The notes beneath the pieces were generated by a model. The model was given only the letters and a program-made list of their open reading frames with translations. It did not search any database and had not been told where the DNA came from. From Labrys okinawensis (lineage in GTDB: Bacteria > Pseudomonadota > Alphaproteobacteria > Rhizobiales > Labraceae): a stretch of DNA of 64,000 nucleotides. Numbering within the stretch: the first letter of the stretch is position 1; every line of letters begins with the position of its first letter. Both the position numbers and the translations under genes were made by a program. The DNA lies in the NCBI RefSeq assembly GCF_002982075.1, contig NZ_PUEJ01000008.1:1-64000 (forward strand), read 5' to 3'. This document shows positions 51,348 to 59,298 of this stretch, piece by piece.

Positions 51348-51734
51348 ATGAAGCTCGGTTATGTCGTCCAATATGTCCGCGATGTCGTCGAGACCTCGGC
51401 TTTCTACAAACAGGCCTTCGGGCTGGAGACGCGCTTTATCGCCGAGGGGCAGTTTGCCGAGCTCGTCACCGGCGAGACGGCGCTGTGCTTTGCCGATGAG
51501 AGTTTCGTCACCGACATGACCGGTCCCTTCCAGCCCAACCGGCCGGATGCGCCGCCGGCCGGCATGGAGATCGCGCTGGTGGTCGACGATGTCGAGATCG
51601 CCTACAAGAAGGCCCTGTTCGCGGGGGCGCAGGCGGTGTCGCCGCCGGCCCAGAAACCCTGGGGCCAGATCGTCGCCTATGTGCGCGACAACAATGGCTG
51701 CCTCGTCGAGATCTGCACCAAGGTCGTGGTCTGA
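51348..51734 (+). CDS. VOC-family (glyoxalase/bleomycin-resistance fold) protein
   Basis: 128 residues. It opens MKLGYVVQYVRDVVETSAFY then KQAFGLETRFI, with VALVVDDVEIAYKKALFAGAQ-type second half (here IALVVDDVEIAYKKAL) and ends NNGCLVEICTKV with a Glu in the usual metal-ligand position. The first His of the GloA pattern is replaced, so lactoylglutathione lyase activity is unlikely. Function unknown. Confidence 0.85.
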   Translation: MKLGYVVQYVRDVVETSAFYKQAFGLETRFIAEGQFAELVTGETALCFADESFVTDMTGPFQPNRPDAPPAGMEIALVVDDVEIAYKKALFAGAQAVSPPAQKPWGQIVAYVRDNNGCLVEICTKVVV

Positions 51735-51748
51735 GCCGATGTCGCGGC

Positions 51749-51988
51749 TCAGCCGCTGACGATGATCAGCGTCATGATCACCGCGGCGACGCAGATGCAG
51801 AACACCGCGCCGAGCACCAGCTGTACCAGGGCGTTGGCCGAGACATAGGTGCCGGCGACGCCGCCCAGCACGCGGACGGCCGTCTGCTTGCCCTCGCCGG
51901 CAGCGGCGATCGGATGCCCGCAGGACGGGCAGGCCAAGGCCTGCTCGGAGACGCGCTGGCTACAGGCCGGGCAGGGGATCAACGCCAT
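51749..51988 (-). CDS. Small zinc-ribbon membrane protein
   Basis: 79 residues. Cys6, Cys9, Cys20 and Cys23 (CPACSQRVSEQALACPSCG) form a zinc-ribbon, followed by a linker and one or two membrane segments (VLGGVAGTYVSANALVQLVL and GAVFCICVAAVIMTLIIV). Such short zinc-ribbon/TM proteins are common and uncharacterised. It lies 43 bases past the OmpA-like gene on the same strand. Confidence 0.8.
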   Translation of the reverse strand: MALIPCPACSQRVSEQALACPSCGHPIAAAGEGKQTAVRVLGGVAGTYVSANALVQLVLGAVFCICVAAVIMTLIIVSG

Positions 51989-52031
51989 GATGTCGCCTTT
52001 TGCTGGAGGATCATGATGGAAAGGGCCTCAA

Positions 52032-52715
52032 TCATTCCGGCGGCTTGCCGATCTCGAATTCCACCCGGCGGTTGCGCTGGCGCCCCTCGGGATCGTCGGC
52101 GCCGTCCGCCTTCTGGTTGGGCGCCACGGGGCGGGTCTCGCCATAACCCTGGATGGTCAGGCGGCCGGGGCTGATCTTGCCGCGGGCGAGATAGGCCTTC
52201 ACCGAGGCGGCGCGGCGCTCGGACAGAGCGAGATTGTAGTCGTCCTCGCCCTTGGCGTCGGTATGGCCGCCGATCGCCACCGGCGCCTTGGGGAAGGCCT
52301 TGAGCACCTCGACGAGGCGGGCCAGCACCGGTCTGGCATCGGCGCGGATGTCGGCCTTGTCGAAATCGAACAGCACGTCGCCGGGCAGGCTGATCAGGAT
52401 CTTGCCCTCGTTCTCGCGGGCGCCGAACTGCTCGAGCAGAGCCTGCGTGCGGCTGCGCAGCTTGGCCGGCACCTCCTTGAGGCGCAGGCTGGAGGCTCCG
52501 CCGGCCGGCCCGAGCTGGCTCGCCCGGGTTTGTGGCGCAAAGCGCGTGGGCGGCAGGGCATAAGGCTGCCAGCGGCTGGCGCCGATGGATCTGGGGCGCA
52601 TCGTCGTCGGCTGCTCGCCGATCGGCTCGTGGCGGTGCTCGATGACGAGGGCCGAAGCCGGCAGGACCGGAAGAACCAGGGCCAGCAGCGCCATGGCGGC
52701 GCCTGGACGCCTCAT
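52032..52715 (-). CDS. OmpA-family protein
   Basis: 227 residues. A signal peptide (MALLALVLPVLPASA) and a basic, Pro-rich linker lead to the OmpA C-terminal domain: VLFDFDKADIRADARPVLARL, IGGHTDAKGEDDYNLALSERRAASV, and YGETRPVAPN then RQRNRRVEF. This domain binds peptidoglycan through the Asp and Arg of those motifs. There is no N-terminal beta barrel, so it is probably periplasmic or a soluble wall-binding protein. Its start overlaps the stop of the gene before it (ATGA). Confidence 0.92.
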   Translation of the reverse strand: MRRPGAAMALLALVLPVLPASALVIEHRHEPIGEQPTTMRPRSIGASRWQPYALPPTRFAPQTRASQLGPAGGASSLRLKEVPAKLRSRTQALLEQFGARENEGKILISLPGDVLFDFDKADIRADARPVLARLVEVLKAFPKAPVAIGGHTDAKGEDDYNLALSERRAASVKAYLARGKISPGRLTIQGYGETRPVAPNQKADGADDPEGRQRNRRVEFEIGKPPE

Positions 52716-53176
52716 TGCGCCTTGACCGGGATCTTGAGCGTCAGGCCGGGGGCGTTGAGGTCATCGCCCGCATTGCCGTTGTTGAAGACCAGCCGGACCT
52801 CGCCGGCATCGGCGGGGAGGCGGCCGGGGAAGACCAACTCGCCATCCATGCTCTGGCCGTTCTGGATGATCAGATAGGGGTTGTCCTCGGGCTGGCGCAG
52901 GCTGAGTTTCTGGTCGCCGCCGATGTCGAGGAAGGCGTTGATGTCGTTGAGATTGACGCGGTTGGTCTGGCGGCTGTCGAAGGACGCGACGAGGCTGACC
53001 ACCGTGGCGTCCTCGCCCACGGTGATCTTCTTGACGATCACCGTCACGCCGGCGGGAATGCTGGTCTGCACGCTGCCCTGATACGCCACGCGGGCGGCCT
53101 CCTCGGCCATCGAAGGGGTGGCGATCGCCAGGACCAGGCCGGCCGCCACCACCGCGCGCGCAAACAACCGCTTCAT
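52712..53176 (-). CDS. Secreted protein of unknown function, coupled to OmpA-like gene
   Basis: 154 residues from ATG 53176. Signal peptide MKRLFARAVVAAGLVLAIAT then PSMAEE. The mature part is beta-rich (VTVIVKKITVGEDATVVSLVASFDSR, LVFPGRLPADAGEVRLVFNNGN) and has no Cys. It overlaps the OmpA-like gene by four bases, so the two proteins are probably made together and may act at the same place in the envelope. No family recognised. Confidence 0.75.
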   Translation of the reverse strand: MKRLFARAVVAAGLVLAIATPSMAEEAARVAYQGSVQTSIPAGVTVIVKKITVGEDATVVSLVASFDSRQTNRVNLNDINAFLDIGGDQKLSLRQPEDNPYLIIQNGQSMDGELVFPGRLPADAGEVRLVFNNGNAGDDLNAPGLTLKIPVKAQ

Positions 53177-53425
53177 TCCAGCTCTCCCCAGCACATCGAT
53201 CAAATCCAAAAGCCGATTGCAAGCTTATGGATTTCAGCCCGAAACTATCACCGGGCCTGTCGGCGGTTCAACCATGCGATCATCTACAGCTATAGGCTGT
53301 GGACAGAAGAGCGGAAGCTGCCGCCAGGCCAGGGCATTACGACAGCCTGGATGCGTCATTGCCGTGCCGGACGGCTATACCTGCGGGAACACAGGTCGTG
53401 CGGCGCGTCGAGGCGCGGACGCATC

Positions 53426-55015
53426 TCAATGCCGGAAGTGGCGCGTGCCGGTGAACACCATGGCAAGGCCCGCCGCGTCGGCGGCGGCGATCACCTCGGC
53501 GTCGCGCTGCGAGCCGCCGGGCTGGATCACGGCGGTGGCGCCGGCGGCGACCGCAGCCTCCAAGCCGTCGGCGAAGGGGAAGAAGGCATCCGAGGCCACC
53601 ACCGAGCCCTTGGTGAGGGGTTCCGGCAGGCCCGCCAGCTTGGCGGCGTCGGCGGCCTTGGCGGCGGCGATCCTCGCCGAATCGACGCGGCTCATCTGTC
53701 CGGCGCCGATGCCGACGCTGGCGCCGTCCTTCACATAGACGATGGCGTTGGACTTCACATGCTTGGCGATGCGGAAGGCGAAGGCGAGGTCGGCCATCTC
53801 CTCGGGCGTCGGTCTGCGCTTGGTCACCACCTTCAGCGTCATGTCGTCGACCACGGCATTGTCGCGCGACTGCACCAGCAGGCCGCCCGCCAGCGTCTTG
53901 GCGATGAGGCCTTCCGCGCGCGGATCGGGCAGGGCGCCGGTGACGAGCAGGCGCAGATTCTTCTTGGCCGAGATGATGGCGATGGCTTCCTCGCTGGCGT
54001 CGGGGGCGACGATCACCTCGGTGAAGATCTCGACGATCTTGCGGGCGGTGTCGGCATCGAGCGTGCGGTTCACCGCGATGATGCCGCCGAAGGCCGAGAC
54101 GGGGTCGCAGGCAAGGGCCTTCTCATAGGCCTCGACGAGCGTCGGCGCCTCGGCGACGCCGCAGGGATTGGCGTGCTTGACGATCACCACGGCGGCGGAC
54201 TTGGCCGGGTCGAACTCGGCCACGCATTCGAAGGCGGCGTCGGTGTCGTTGAGGTTGTTGTAGGAGAGCGCCTTGCCCTGGAGCTGGCGGGCGGTGGCGA
54301 CGCCCGGGCGCTTTTCGGGGGTGAAATAGAAGGCCGCGCTCTGATGCGGGTTCTCGCCATAGCGCAGCGCCTCGGCCAGCGTGCCGCCGAGGGCGCGGAA
54401 GGTGGGCGTATCCTCTTCCAGCGTCGCGGCGAACCAATTGGAGATGGCGGCGTCATAGGCGCCGGTGCGGGCATAGGCCTTGGCGGCCATGCGGCGGCGG
54501 AAGGGCAGGCTGGTGGCCCCCGCATTCTCGGCGATCTCGGCCAGCACCTCGTCGTAATCGGCGACGTCGACGATGACGGTGACGTCGTCATGGTTCTTGG
54601 CGGCGGCGCGGATCATGGCGGGGCCGCCGATGTCGATGTTCTCGATCAGGTCCTCGAAGCTGCCGCCGCGGGCGAGCGTCGCCTCGAAGGGATAGAGGTT
54701 GACGACGAGGAGGTCGATCGGGCCGATGCCATGCGCGGCCATGGCGGCGCGGTGCTCCTCATTGCCGCGGATGGCGAGCAGGCCGCCATGCACCTTGGGA
54801 TGCAGCGTCTTGACGCGGCCGTCCATCATCTCGGGAAAGCCGGTGATGTCGGAGACGTCCCTGACAGGCAGGCCCGCCTCCTCCAGCGCCTTGCGCGTGC
54901 CCCCGGTCGAGACCAGCTCGACGCCATGGGCGGCGAGGCCCTTGGCGAAATCGATCAGGCCTGATTTGTCCGAAACGGACAGCAAAGCGCGGGCGATGGG
55001 GGCAGCAGCGGTCAA
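53426..55015 (-). CDS. purH: Bifunctional AICAR transformylase / IMP cyclohydrolase
   Basis: 529 residues from a TTG at 55015, with GGAG 8 bases before it. No ATG or GTG is available near the expected start. ARALLSVSDKSGLIDFAKGL opens the IMP cyclohydrolase domain, with STGGTRKAL and GRVKTLHPKVHGGLLA. The transformylase domain has RYGENPHQSAAFY, VVIVKHANPCGVA, AFGGIIAVNR and the C-terminal SDAFFPFADGL and IQPGGSQRDAEVI. It catalyses the last two steps of IMP synthesis. Upstream is a family B repeat, which may explain the lost ATG. Confidence 0.96.
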   Translation of the reverse strand: MTAAAPIARALLSVSDKSGLIDFAKGLAAHGVELVSTGGTRKALEEAGLPVRDVSDITGFPEMMDGRVKTLHPKVHGGLLAIRGNEEHRAAMAAHGIGPIDLLVVNLYPFEATLARGGSFEDLIENIDIGGPAMIRAAAKNHDDVTVIVDVADYDEVLAEIAENAGATSLPFRRRMAAKAYARTGAYDAAISNWFAATLEEDTPTFRALGGTLAEALRYGENPHQSAAFYFTPEKRPGVATARQLQGKALSYNNLNDTDAAFECVAEFDPAKSAAVVIVKHANPCGVAEAPTLVEAYEKALACDPVSAFGGIIAVNRTLDADTARKIVEIFTEVIVAPDASEEAIAIISAKKNLRLLVTGALPDPRAEGLIAKTLAGGLLVQSRDNAVVDDMTLKVVTKRRPTPEEMADLAFAFRIAKHVKSNAIVYVKDGASVGIGAGQMSRVDSARIAAAKAADAAKLAGLPEPLTKGSVVASDAFFPFADGLEAAVAAGATAVIQPGGSQRDAEVIAAADAAGLAMVFTGTRHFRH

Positions 55016-55097
55016 GGTCGAGATCTCCAGGGCGGGGTTTGGCCGCTTGATAGCGCAAGATGAGAGGAAGGGGGAGATTTTATGGAAGAGGCCGGCA

Positions 55098-55185
55098 TTC
55101 CGGGTGCGCGGACGTCCCGTCCGCCTCTTGGAAACGCTGTGCTCACCGAAGGGAAGAGGCGGAAGGGACGTCCGCGCACCCGGAA
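55098..55185. repeat. Double-hairpin repeat, family B copy 8
   Basis: TTCCGGGTGCGCGGACGTCC on the left and GGACGTCCGCGCACCCGGAA on the right pair end to end; the core is CCTCTTGGAAACGCTG, spacer, GGGAAGAGG. It lies between the divergent purH and Rrf2 genes. Confidence 0.88.
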
Positions 55186-55214
55186 ACACCCGCATTTACA
55201 CGCTGCACCAATAG

Positions 55215-55229
55215 GGATATCGTATGTCC
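55215..55229. promoter_or_regulatory. Candidate operator (GGATAT-N3-ATGTCC) before the Rrf2 gene
   Basis: A 15-base imperfect palindrome, GGATAT, CGT, ATGTCC, followed by GTAAT. The same layout occurs twice in front of the AhpD-like gene at 59796-59829, including the trailing CGTAAT. It lies 39 bases before the Rrf2 ATG, a suitable place for autoregulation. Confidence 0.6.
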
Positions 55230-55267
55230 GTAATTGTCGGCGCGTGCTGCCGCTGCGGAACGAGCGT

Positions 55268-55756
55268 ATGATCCTGAAAAGCCAAGTCGAATGGGCGCTG
55301 CATTGCTGTGCGATCCTCGCCGGCCTGCCGGCGGGGCGCTACCTCTCGACCAAGGCGCTGGCCGAGTTCCACGGCGTGCCGAAGGAATATCTCTCCAAGG
55401 CGCTGCAGCACCTCTCGCAGGCCGGGCTGGTCGACACCACGCTCGGCCCCTCCGGCGGCTACAGGCTGGCGAGGCCCCCGTCCGAGCTGACCTTCCTCGA
55501 CATCGTCGAGGCGGTGGAAGGGCCGTCGCGCACCTTCGTGTGCACCAATATCCGCGCCAACAATCCCTGCCGCCCCAAGGGCTATTGCGAGAGCGCGCCC
55601 TGCGCCGTGGCGCGCATCATGTGGGAGGCGGACGAGGCCTGGCGCCAGAAGCTGCGCAGCGTCAAGCTGTCCGATCTGGTCGGAATCCTGTCGCAGGAGA
55701 TCCCGGCTGAGCTGTGGAAGAATAGCTTCGAATGGGTGCTGGCGCGGGCAGGATGA
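55268..55756 (+). CDS. Rrf2-family transcriptional regulator
   Basis: 163 residues from ATG 55268. The winged HTH covers about residues 2-65 (SQVEWALHCCAILAGLPAGR, KALAEFHGVPKEYLSKALQHLSQAGLV, GPSGGYRLAR). The C-terminal part has Cys92, Cys101, Cys107 and Cys112, the cluster region of Rrf2 proteins that bind an Fe-S centre to sense iron, nitric oxide or redox state. The spacing differs a little from NsrR and IscR. The target palindrome is likely the GGATAT box. Its last 95 bases overlap the 3' end of the opposite-strand mscS-type gene. Confidence 0.92.
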   Translation: MILKSQVEWALHCCAILAGLPAGRYLSTKALAEFHGVPKEYLSKALQHLSQAGLVDTTLGPSGGYRLARPPSELTFLDIVEAVEGPSRTFVCTNIRANNPCRPKGYCESAPCAVARIMWEADEAWRQKLRSVKLSDLVGILSQEIPAELWKNSFEWVLARAG

Positions 55757-56708
55757 GGGAGGCGGGCGAGGGCGCCAGGGCGAGGCCGCCGGCCCCGCAG
55801 GCCTGGTAGAGCCGGTCCAGCACCTCGTTGCGCGCCGGCGTGCGCCGTGCCGGATTGGCCACGCAGAACTGCAGCTCGGCCTCGATCGCCAGCGCATCGA
55901 CGCTGCGGAGCGCCACGATCGGCGCGGGATCGCGGAGGATCTCCCCGCAGGCCCCGAGCACGGCCCGCAGCGCCTCCACGCTGTCGCGCGGGCCCTGGCT
56001 GGCGGCGATCCGCACGCTCTGGCTGATCCAGTGGGTCTCGTCGGGGCGGCTGAGATTGGTCAGGCTGAGCTTGGCCAGCAGGCTGTTGGGCAGCACCACC
56101 ACATTATGCGCGCCCGAGAGCAGGTTGGTGGAGCGCCAATTGGTCTCGATCACCCGCCCCTCGGTGCCGTCGCCGAGCACGATCCAGTCGCCGAGGCCAT
56201 AGGAGCGGCCCAGCGTCAGGGCGATGCCGGAAAACACGTCGCCGAGCGTGTTCTGCAGGGCGAGGCCGAGGATGACGGCGACCACGCCGGAGGTCGCCAC
56301 CAGCGTGCCGACCGGCACGCCGAACACGAAGCCCAGGATCGAAAGGGCGACGCCGAGATAGGCGAGGGCGACGAACAGATCCTGCAGCAGATGGGCCTCG
56401 CGCGGCCGGCGGTTGAGGGCGAAATAGATGTGCATCAGCCCGATCACGGCCCAGGCCAGATGCGTCCACCACAGCACCCGCGCCGATTTGGCGACGAAGG
56501 CGGCGAGACCGGCGGCCTCGCGCGCCCCGAGTTCGTGCGGCCAGATGCCGTAGGCCCCGAGCAGCACCGTCATGCCGGTGAAGAACAGGAGCTGCACGAT
56601 CAGCCGCGCCATCGGGCGCCGGCGCCCCTGCAGATGCCAGACGACGATGCCGGCGAGCCCCAGCAGGTCGATCAGCACGAGAGGCAGGAAATCGGGATCA
56701 TCGACCAT
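55662..56708 (-). CDS. Mechanosensitive ion channel (MscS family)
   Basis: 348 residues from ATG 56708. Four N-terminal membrane segments, then the pore helix and beta domain: LVATSGVVAVILGLALQNTLGDVFSGIALTL is the MscS TM3, followed by GLGDWIVLGDGTEGRVIETNWRSTNLLS and VVVLPNSLLAKLSLTNLSRPDE. It opens on membrane tension to release solutes during osmotic downshock. The last 31 or so codons lie antisense to the Rrf2 coding end, an unusually long tail-to-tail overlap; that tail is low in conservation signals. Confidence 0.92.
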   Translation of the reverse strand: MVDDPDFLPLVLIDLLGLAGIVVWHLQGRRRPMARLIVQLLFFTGMTVLLGAYGIWPHELGAREAAGLAAFVAKSARVLWWTHLAWAVIGLMHIYFALNRRPREAHLLQDLFVALAYLGVALSILGFVFGVPVGTLVATSGVVAVILGLALQNTLGDVFSGIALTLGRSYGLGDWIVLGDGTEGRVIETNWRSTNLLSGAHNVVVLPNSLLAKLSLTNLSRPDETHWISQSVRIAASQGPRDSVEALRAVLGACGEILRDPAPIVALRSVDALAIEAELQFCVANPARRTPARNEVLDRLYQACGAGGLALAPSPASLILPAPAPIRSYSSTAQPGSPATGFRPDRTA

Positions 56709-56770
56709 GGCGGGGGCTCGAGGGGGAAACGCTTGTATGGGGACCGCGCCACGTTCGGTGCGCTCCACGC

Positions 56771-57181
56771 TTATTTCTGCAGCGGGAAGGTCAGTTCCTT
56801 CTGGGCGGTATCGACCACGAACACCGCCAGCAGCTTGGCGGGCCTGGTCTTGCTGGCATTTGCGCTGACGCCGTGGCGGTCGCCCGGCATTTCGGAGAAG
56901 TTCTGGCCGGCGCGGTAGACCTTCACCGGCCCGTCATTGACCTGGCTCTTGATCGCCCCTTCCAGCACGGTGGCGTAGATGAAGGCGGAGGAGGGATGGG
57001 TATGGCCCTCGGAAAAGCCGCCGGGGCCATATTCGACCAGCACGCCCCTCATGCTCTTGCCGGGGACGTTGGGCAGTTCGTGCTCATAGACGAGCGAGAC
57101 CTTGGCCGCCTTGCCGTCGGCGGCGGCCGGCGCGGCGAGCAGAGTGGAGATGGCGAAGGCGGCGAGGAGAGGGCGGATCAT
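56771..57181 (-). CDS. Secreted cupin-domain protein
   Basis: 136 residues from ATG 57181. Signal peptide MIRPLLAAFAISTLLAAPAA then ADG. The cupin motif 1 is GGFSEGHTHPSSAFIYATVLEG and motif 2 is GDRHGVSANASKTRPAKLLA, both with metal-ligand His. A periplasmic small-barrel metalloprotein of unknown substrate. Same strand as the mscS-type gene, 62 bases upstream of it. Confidence 0.88.
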   Translation of the reverse strand: MIRPLLAAFAISTLLAAPAAADGKAAKVSLVYEHELPNVPGKSMRGVLVEYGPGGFSEGHTHPSSAFIYATVLEGAIKSQVNDGPVKVYRAGQNFSEMPGDRHGVSANASKTRPAKLLAVFVVDTAQKELTFPLQK

Positions 57182-57256
57182 GGCTGGGGTTCCTGGTTGG
57201 GGGAATGGAGCTAGGGCGAGACGCTGCGATTGACGGCTGCGCGTGGCGTCTGGGTC

Positions 57257-57290
57257 CCCCTCGCCCCGTAAGGACGGGGCGAAGGGGCGG
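57257..57290. repeat. Dispersed repeat, family C half copy
   Basis: CCCCCTCGCCCCGTAAGGACGGGGCGAAGGGG: the CCCCGT / ACGGGG hairpin and its flanks match half of the copy at 48614-48789. Only one arm is present. Confidence 0.65.
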
Positions 57291-57324
57291 CTGGTGTCGC
57301 GTTCTTTGTGGCGAAGCCGCCGCC

Positions 57325-58077
57325 TCACTTCTTGGGATTGGCGGCGAACCATGCCTCGAAGCCGATGCGGCCGAGGCGGGGGTTGTTGTCGCTCACCAGC
57401 GAGCCCTCCTGCAGGCGGGCGCCGAAATAGCGGGCCTCGGGATCGGCCACCACCTCGCGGGGATCGCCGCTGGCCTTGAGGTAGCGGGCGACGAGATCGC
57501 TGAGGCGCGAGCGCTCCGGGCCGGCGATCTCGATCGTGCCGTTCACCGGCGCGGCGAGGGCGACATCGGCCATGGCGTCGGCGACGTCGTCGGAGGCGAT
57601 CGGCTGCACGAAGGCGGGCGAGAGATGTACCTTGCCCTCGATCGTGCCGGACAGGGCGATGCCGGCGAGGAACTCCATGAACTGGGTGGAGTGCACGATG
57701 GTGTAGGGGATGCCGGCGGCCTTGATCAGCCTCTCCTGGGCGAGCTTGCCGCGGAAATAGCCGGCCTCCTGCAGCCGCTCGGTACCGACGACCGAGAGGG
57801 CGATGTGATGCCCGACGCCGGCCGCCTTCTCCGCCGCCATCAGGTTGCGGCCGGAGGTCTCGAAGAACTCCAGCACGGCCTTGTCCTCGAAGGAGGGCGA
57901 GTTGGCGAGGTCGATCACCACCTGCGCCCGGGCCAGGGCTTCGGCGAGGCCCTCGCCGGTGATGGTGTTGACGCCGGTGTTGGGCGAGGCGGCGATCACC
58001 TCATGGCCCTTGGCCCTGAGCCGCGCCACCGTCTTGGTGCCGATCAGCCCGGTGCCGCCGATGATGACGATTTTCAT
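57325..58077 (-). CDS. NAD(P)H-binding NmrA/SDR-like protein
   Basis: 250 residues from ATG 58077. The Rossmann start MKIVIIGGTGLIGTKTVARL (GxxGxxG) is followed by VVIDLANSPSFEDKAVLEFF, HHIALSVVGTERLQEAGYFRGKLAQERLI and a C-terminal substrate domain. The YxxxK Tyr/Lys pair is present as YFRGK. This is the atypical-SDR group of NmrA/YbjT-like reductases or NAD(P) sensors. It lies next to the metallo-hydrolase and AhpD-like genes, which could share a stress-related role. Confidence 0.85.
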   Translation of the reverse strand: MKIVIIGGTGLIGTKTVARLRAKGHEVIAASPNTGVNTITGEGLAEALARAQVVIDLANSPSFEDKAVLEFFETSGRNLMAAEKAAGVGHHIALSVVGTERLQEAGYFRGKLAQERLIKAAGIPYTIVHSTQFMEFLAGIALSGTIEGKVHLSPAFVQPIASDDVADAMADVALAAPVNGTIEIAGPERSRLSDLVARYLKASGDPREVVADPEARYFGARLQEGSLVSDNNPRLGRIGFEAWFAANPKK

Positions 58078-58098
58078 GGGATGTCTCCTTTGGGGATG

Positions 58099-58219
58099 TT
58101 TCCGGGTGCGCGGACAACAGCCACATTGAACTGCGTTCAATGTGGCGGCGACGTCCGCTCTTAGAAACGCTGTACGTGCAAGAAGGGAAGAGCGGGCAAG
58201 ATGCCCGCGCACCCGGAAA
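58099..58219. repeat. Double-hairpin repeat, family B copy 9
   Basis: Outer arms TTTCCGGGTGCGCGG and GCGCACCCGGAAA. The left palindrome (GCGGAC with GTCCGC) is split by a nested palindrome, CCACATTGAA, CTGCG, TTCAATGTGG. The right palindrome is GCGGGCAAGATGCCCGC, which does not match the left arm, so this copy is a hybrid. Confidence 0.82.
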
Positions 58220-58223
58220 TTGC

Positions 58224-59141
58224 TCAGTAGTCCCAGAACACCGGCACCCAGCGGAAGGCGTCGCCGTCCACGGCGACATGGCCGACCGAGGGGAAGGGCA
58301 GGTGGGTGGCCACCAGGAACGAATTGGTCTCGGCCAGCTCCTTCAGCAGCCGGACGCGCACGCGGGCCGCCTCCTCCGGATCGTGCTCGAAGCCGTTGAA
58401 CCAGTCGGGATGCTCGAAGCCGACCGCGAACATGGCGTCGCCCGCGAACATCAGCCGGTCGCCGCCGGAGGCGAGGCGCACCACGCTGTGGCCCGGCGTA
58501 TGGCCGCCGGTGCGGGAGACGACCACGCCGGGCGCCACCTCATGCTCCTCGCCGAACAGCCGGAGGTGGTCGCGATATTCCGCCGCGAAGCGCTTGGCGG
58601 TGGCCCGCAGCGCATCCGGGAAGCCCGGCGGCATGGCGACATGGGAGAAATCGGGCGCCTCCCAGAACTTCGCCTCGGCTTCGGCCACATGGATCTTGAG
58701 GTCGGGACGCAGGCGCTCCTTCACGCCGTCGACCAGCAGGCCGCCGACATGGTCCATATGCATATGGGTGAGCACCACGTCGGTCACGGCGCCGAGGTCG
58801 ATGCCGGCCGCCTCCAGCCGCTTGATCAGCTGGCCGGCCCGCGGCAGGTTGAGGTCCGGGTCGAGCCCCAGCCCGGCATCGATGAGGATGGTCTGCTTGC
58901 CGCTGCGCACCACCACCACGTTCAGCGCCCAGTCGAAGGCGTCCTGCGGCAGGAACATGTCCTTCAGCCAGGCGGCCCGCACGGAAGGATCGGCATTGTG
59001 GCCCAGCATCTGGGTGGGCAGCGGCAGCACGCCGTCGCTGACGATCAGCACGTCGATCTCGCCGATCTGTACCGCGTAGCGCGAGGGCACCAGCTCGTCG
59101 GGTTTGGGTCTGGTGGGCGTCAAGGTGTTGTCCAGGCTCAT
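58224..59141 (-). CDS. MBL-fold metallo-hydrolase
   Basis: 305 residues. The metal motif is HMHMDH (residues 126-131), followed by the downstream ligand His in GGHTPGHS, Asp in FAGDAMF and His in VATHLPFPSVGH. The signal before the motif, TILIDAGLGLD, is usual. A cytosolic binuclear metal hydrolase, similar in layout to lactonases of the AttM/AiiA type and related proteins; substrate unknown. It ends four bases after a repeat. Confidence 0.9.
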   Translation of the reverse strand: MSLDNTLTPTRPKPDELVPSRYAVQIGEIDVLIVSDGVLPLPTQMLGHNADPSVRAAWLKDMFLPQDAFDWALNVVVVRSGKQTILIDAGLGLDPDLNLPRAGQLIKRLEAAGIDLGAVTDVVLTHMHMDHVGGLLVDGVKERLRPDLKIHVAEAEAKFWEAPDFSHVAMPPGFPDALRATAKRFAAEYRDHLRLFGEEHEVAPGVVVSRTGGHTPGHSVVRLASGGDRLMFAGDAMFAVGFEHPDWFNGFEHDPEEAARVRVRLLKELAETNSFLVATHLPFPSVGHVAVDGDAFRWVPVFWDY

Positions 59142-59205
59142 GCTGGCCTCCTGTTTGATGGTGGCGCCGGCGCCGAGGGCTCCGTGCCGCGGGGGGTGAT
59201 TGTTT

Positions 59206-59290
59206 CAGGGTGTGCGGACGTCTCGTCCGCTCTTGGAAGCGCTGCGTTTGCAGGAGGGGAAGAGGCGGACGAGACGTCCGCGCACCCGGG
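59206..59290. repeat. Double-hairpin repeat, family B copy 10
   Basis: Left palindrome GCGGACGTCTCGTCCGC, CTCTTGGAAGCGCTG core, spacer, GGGAAGAGG, right palindrome GCGGACGAGACGTCCGC, then CGCACCC. The left outer arm has one change (GGGTGTGC for GGGTGCGC). It lies eight bases downstream of the AhpD-like gene's stop. Confidence 0.88.
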
Positions 59291-59298
59291 AAGAAGCC

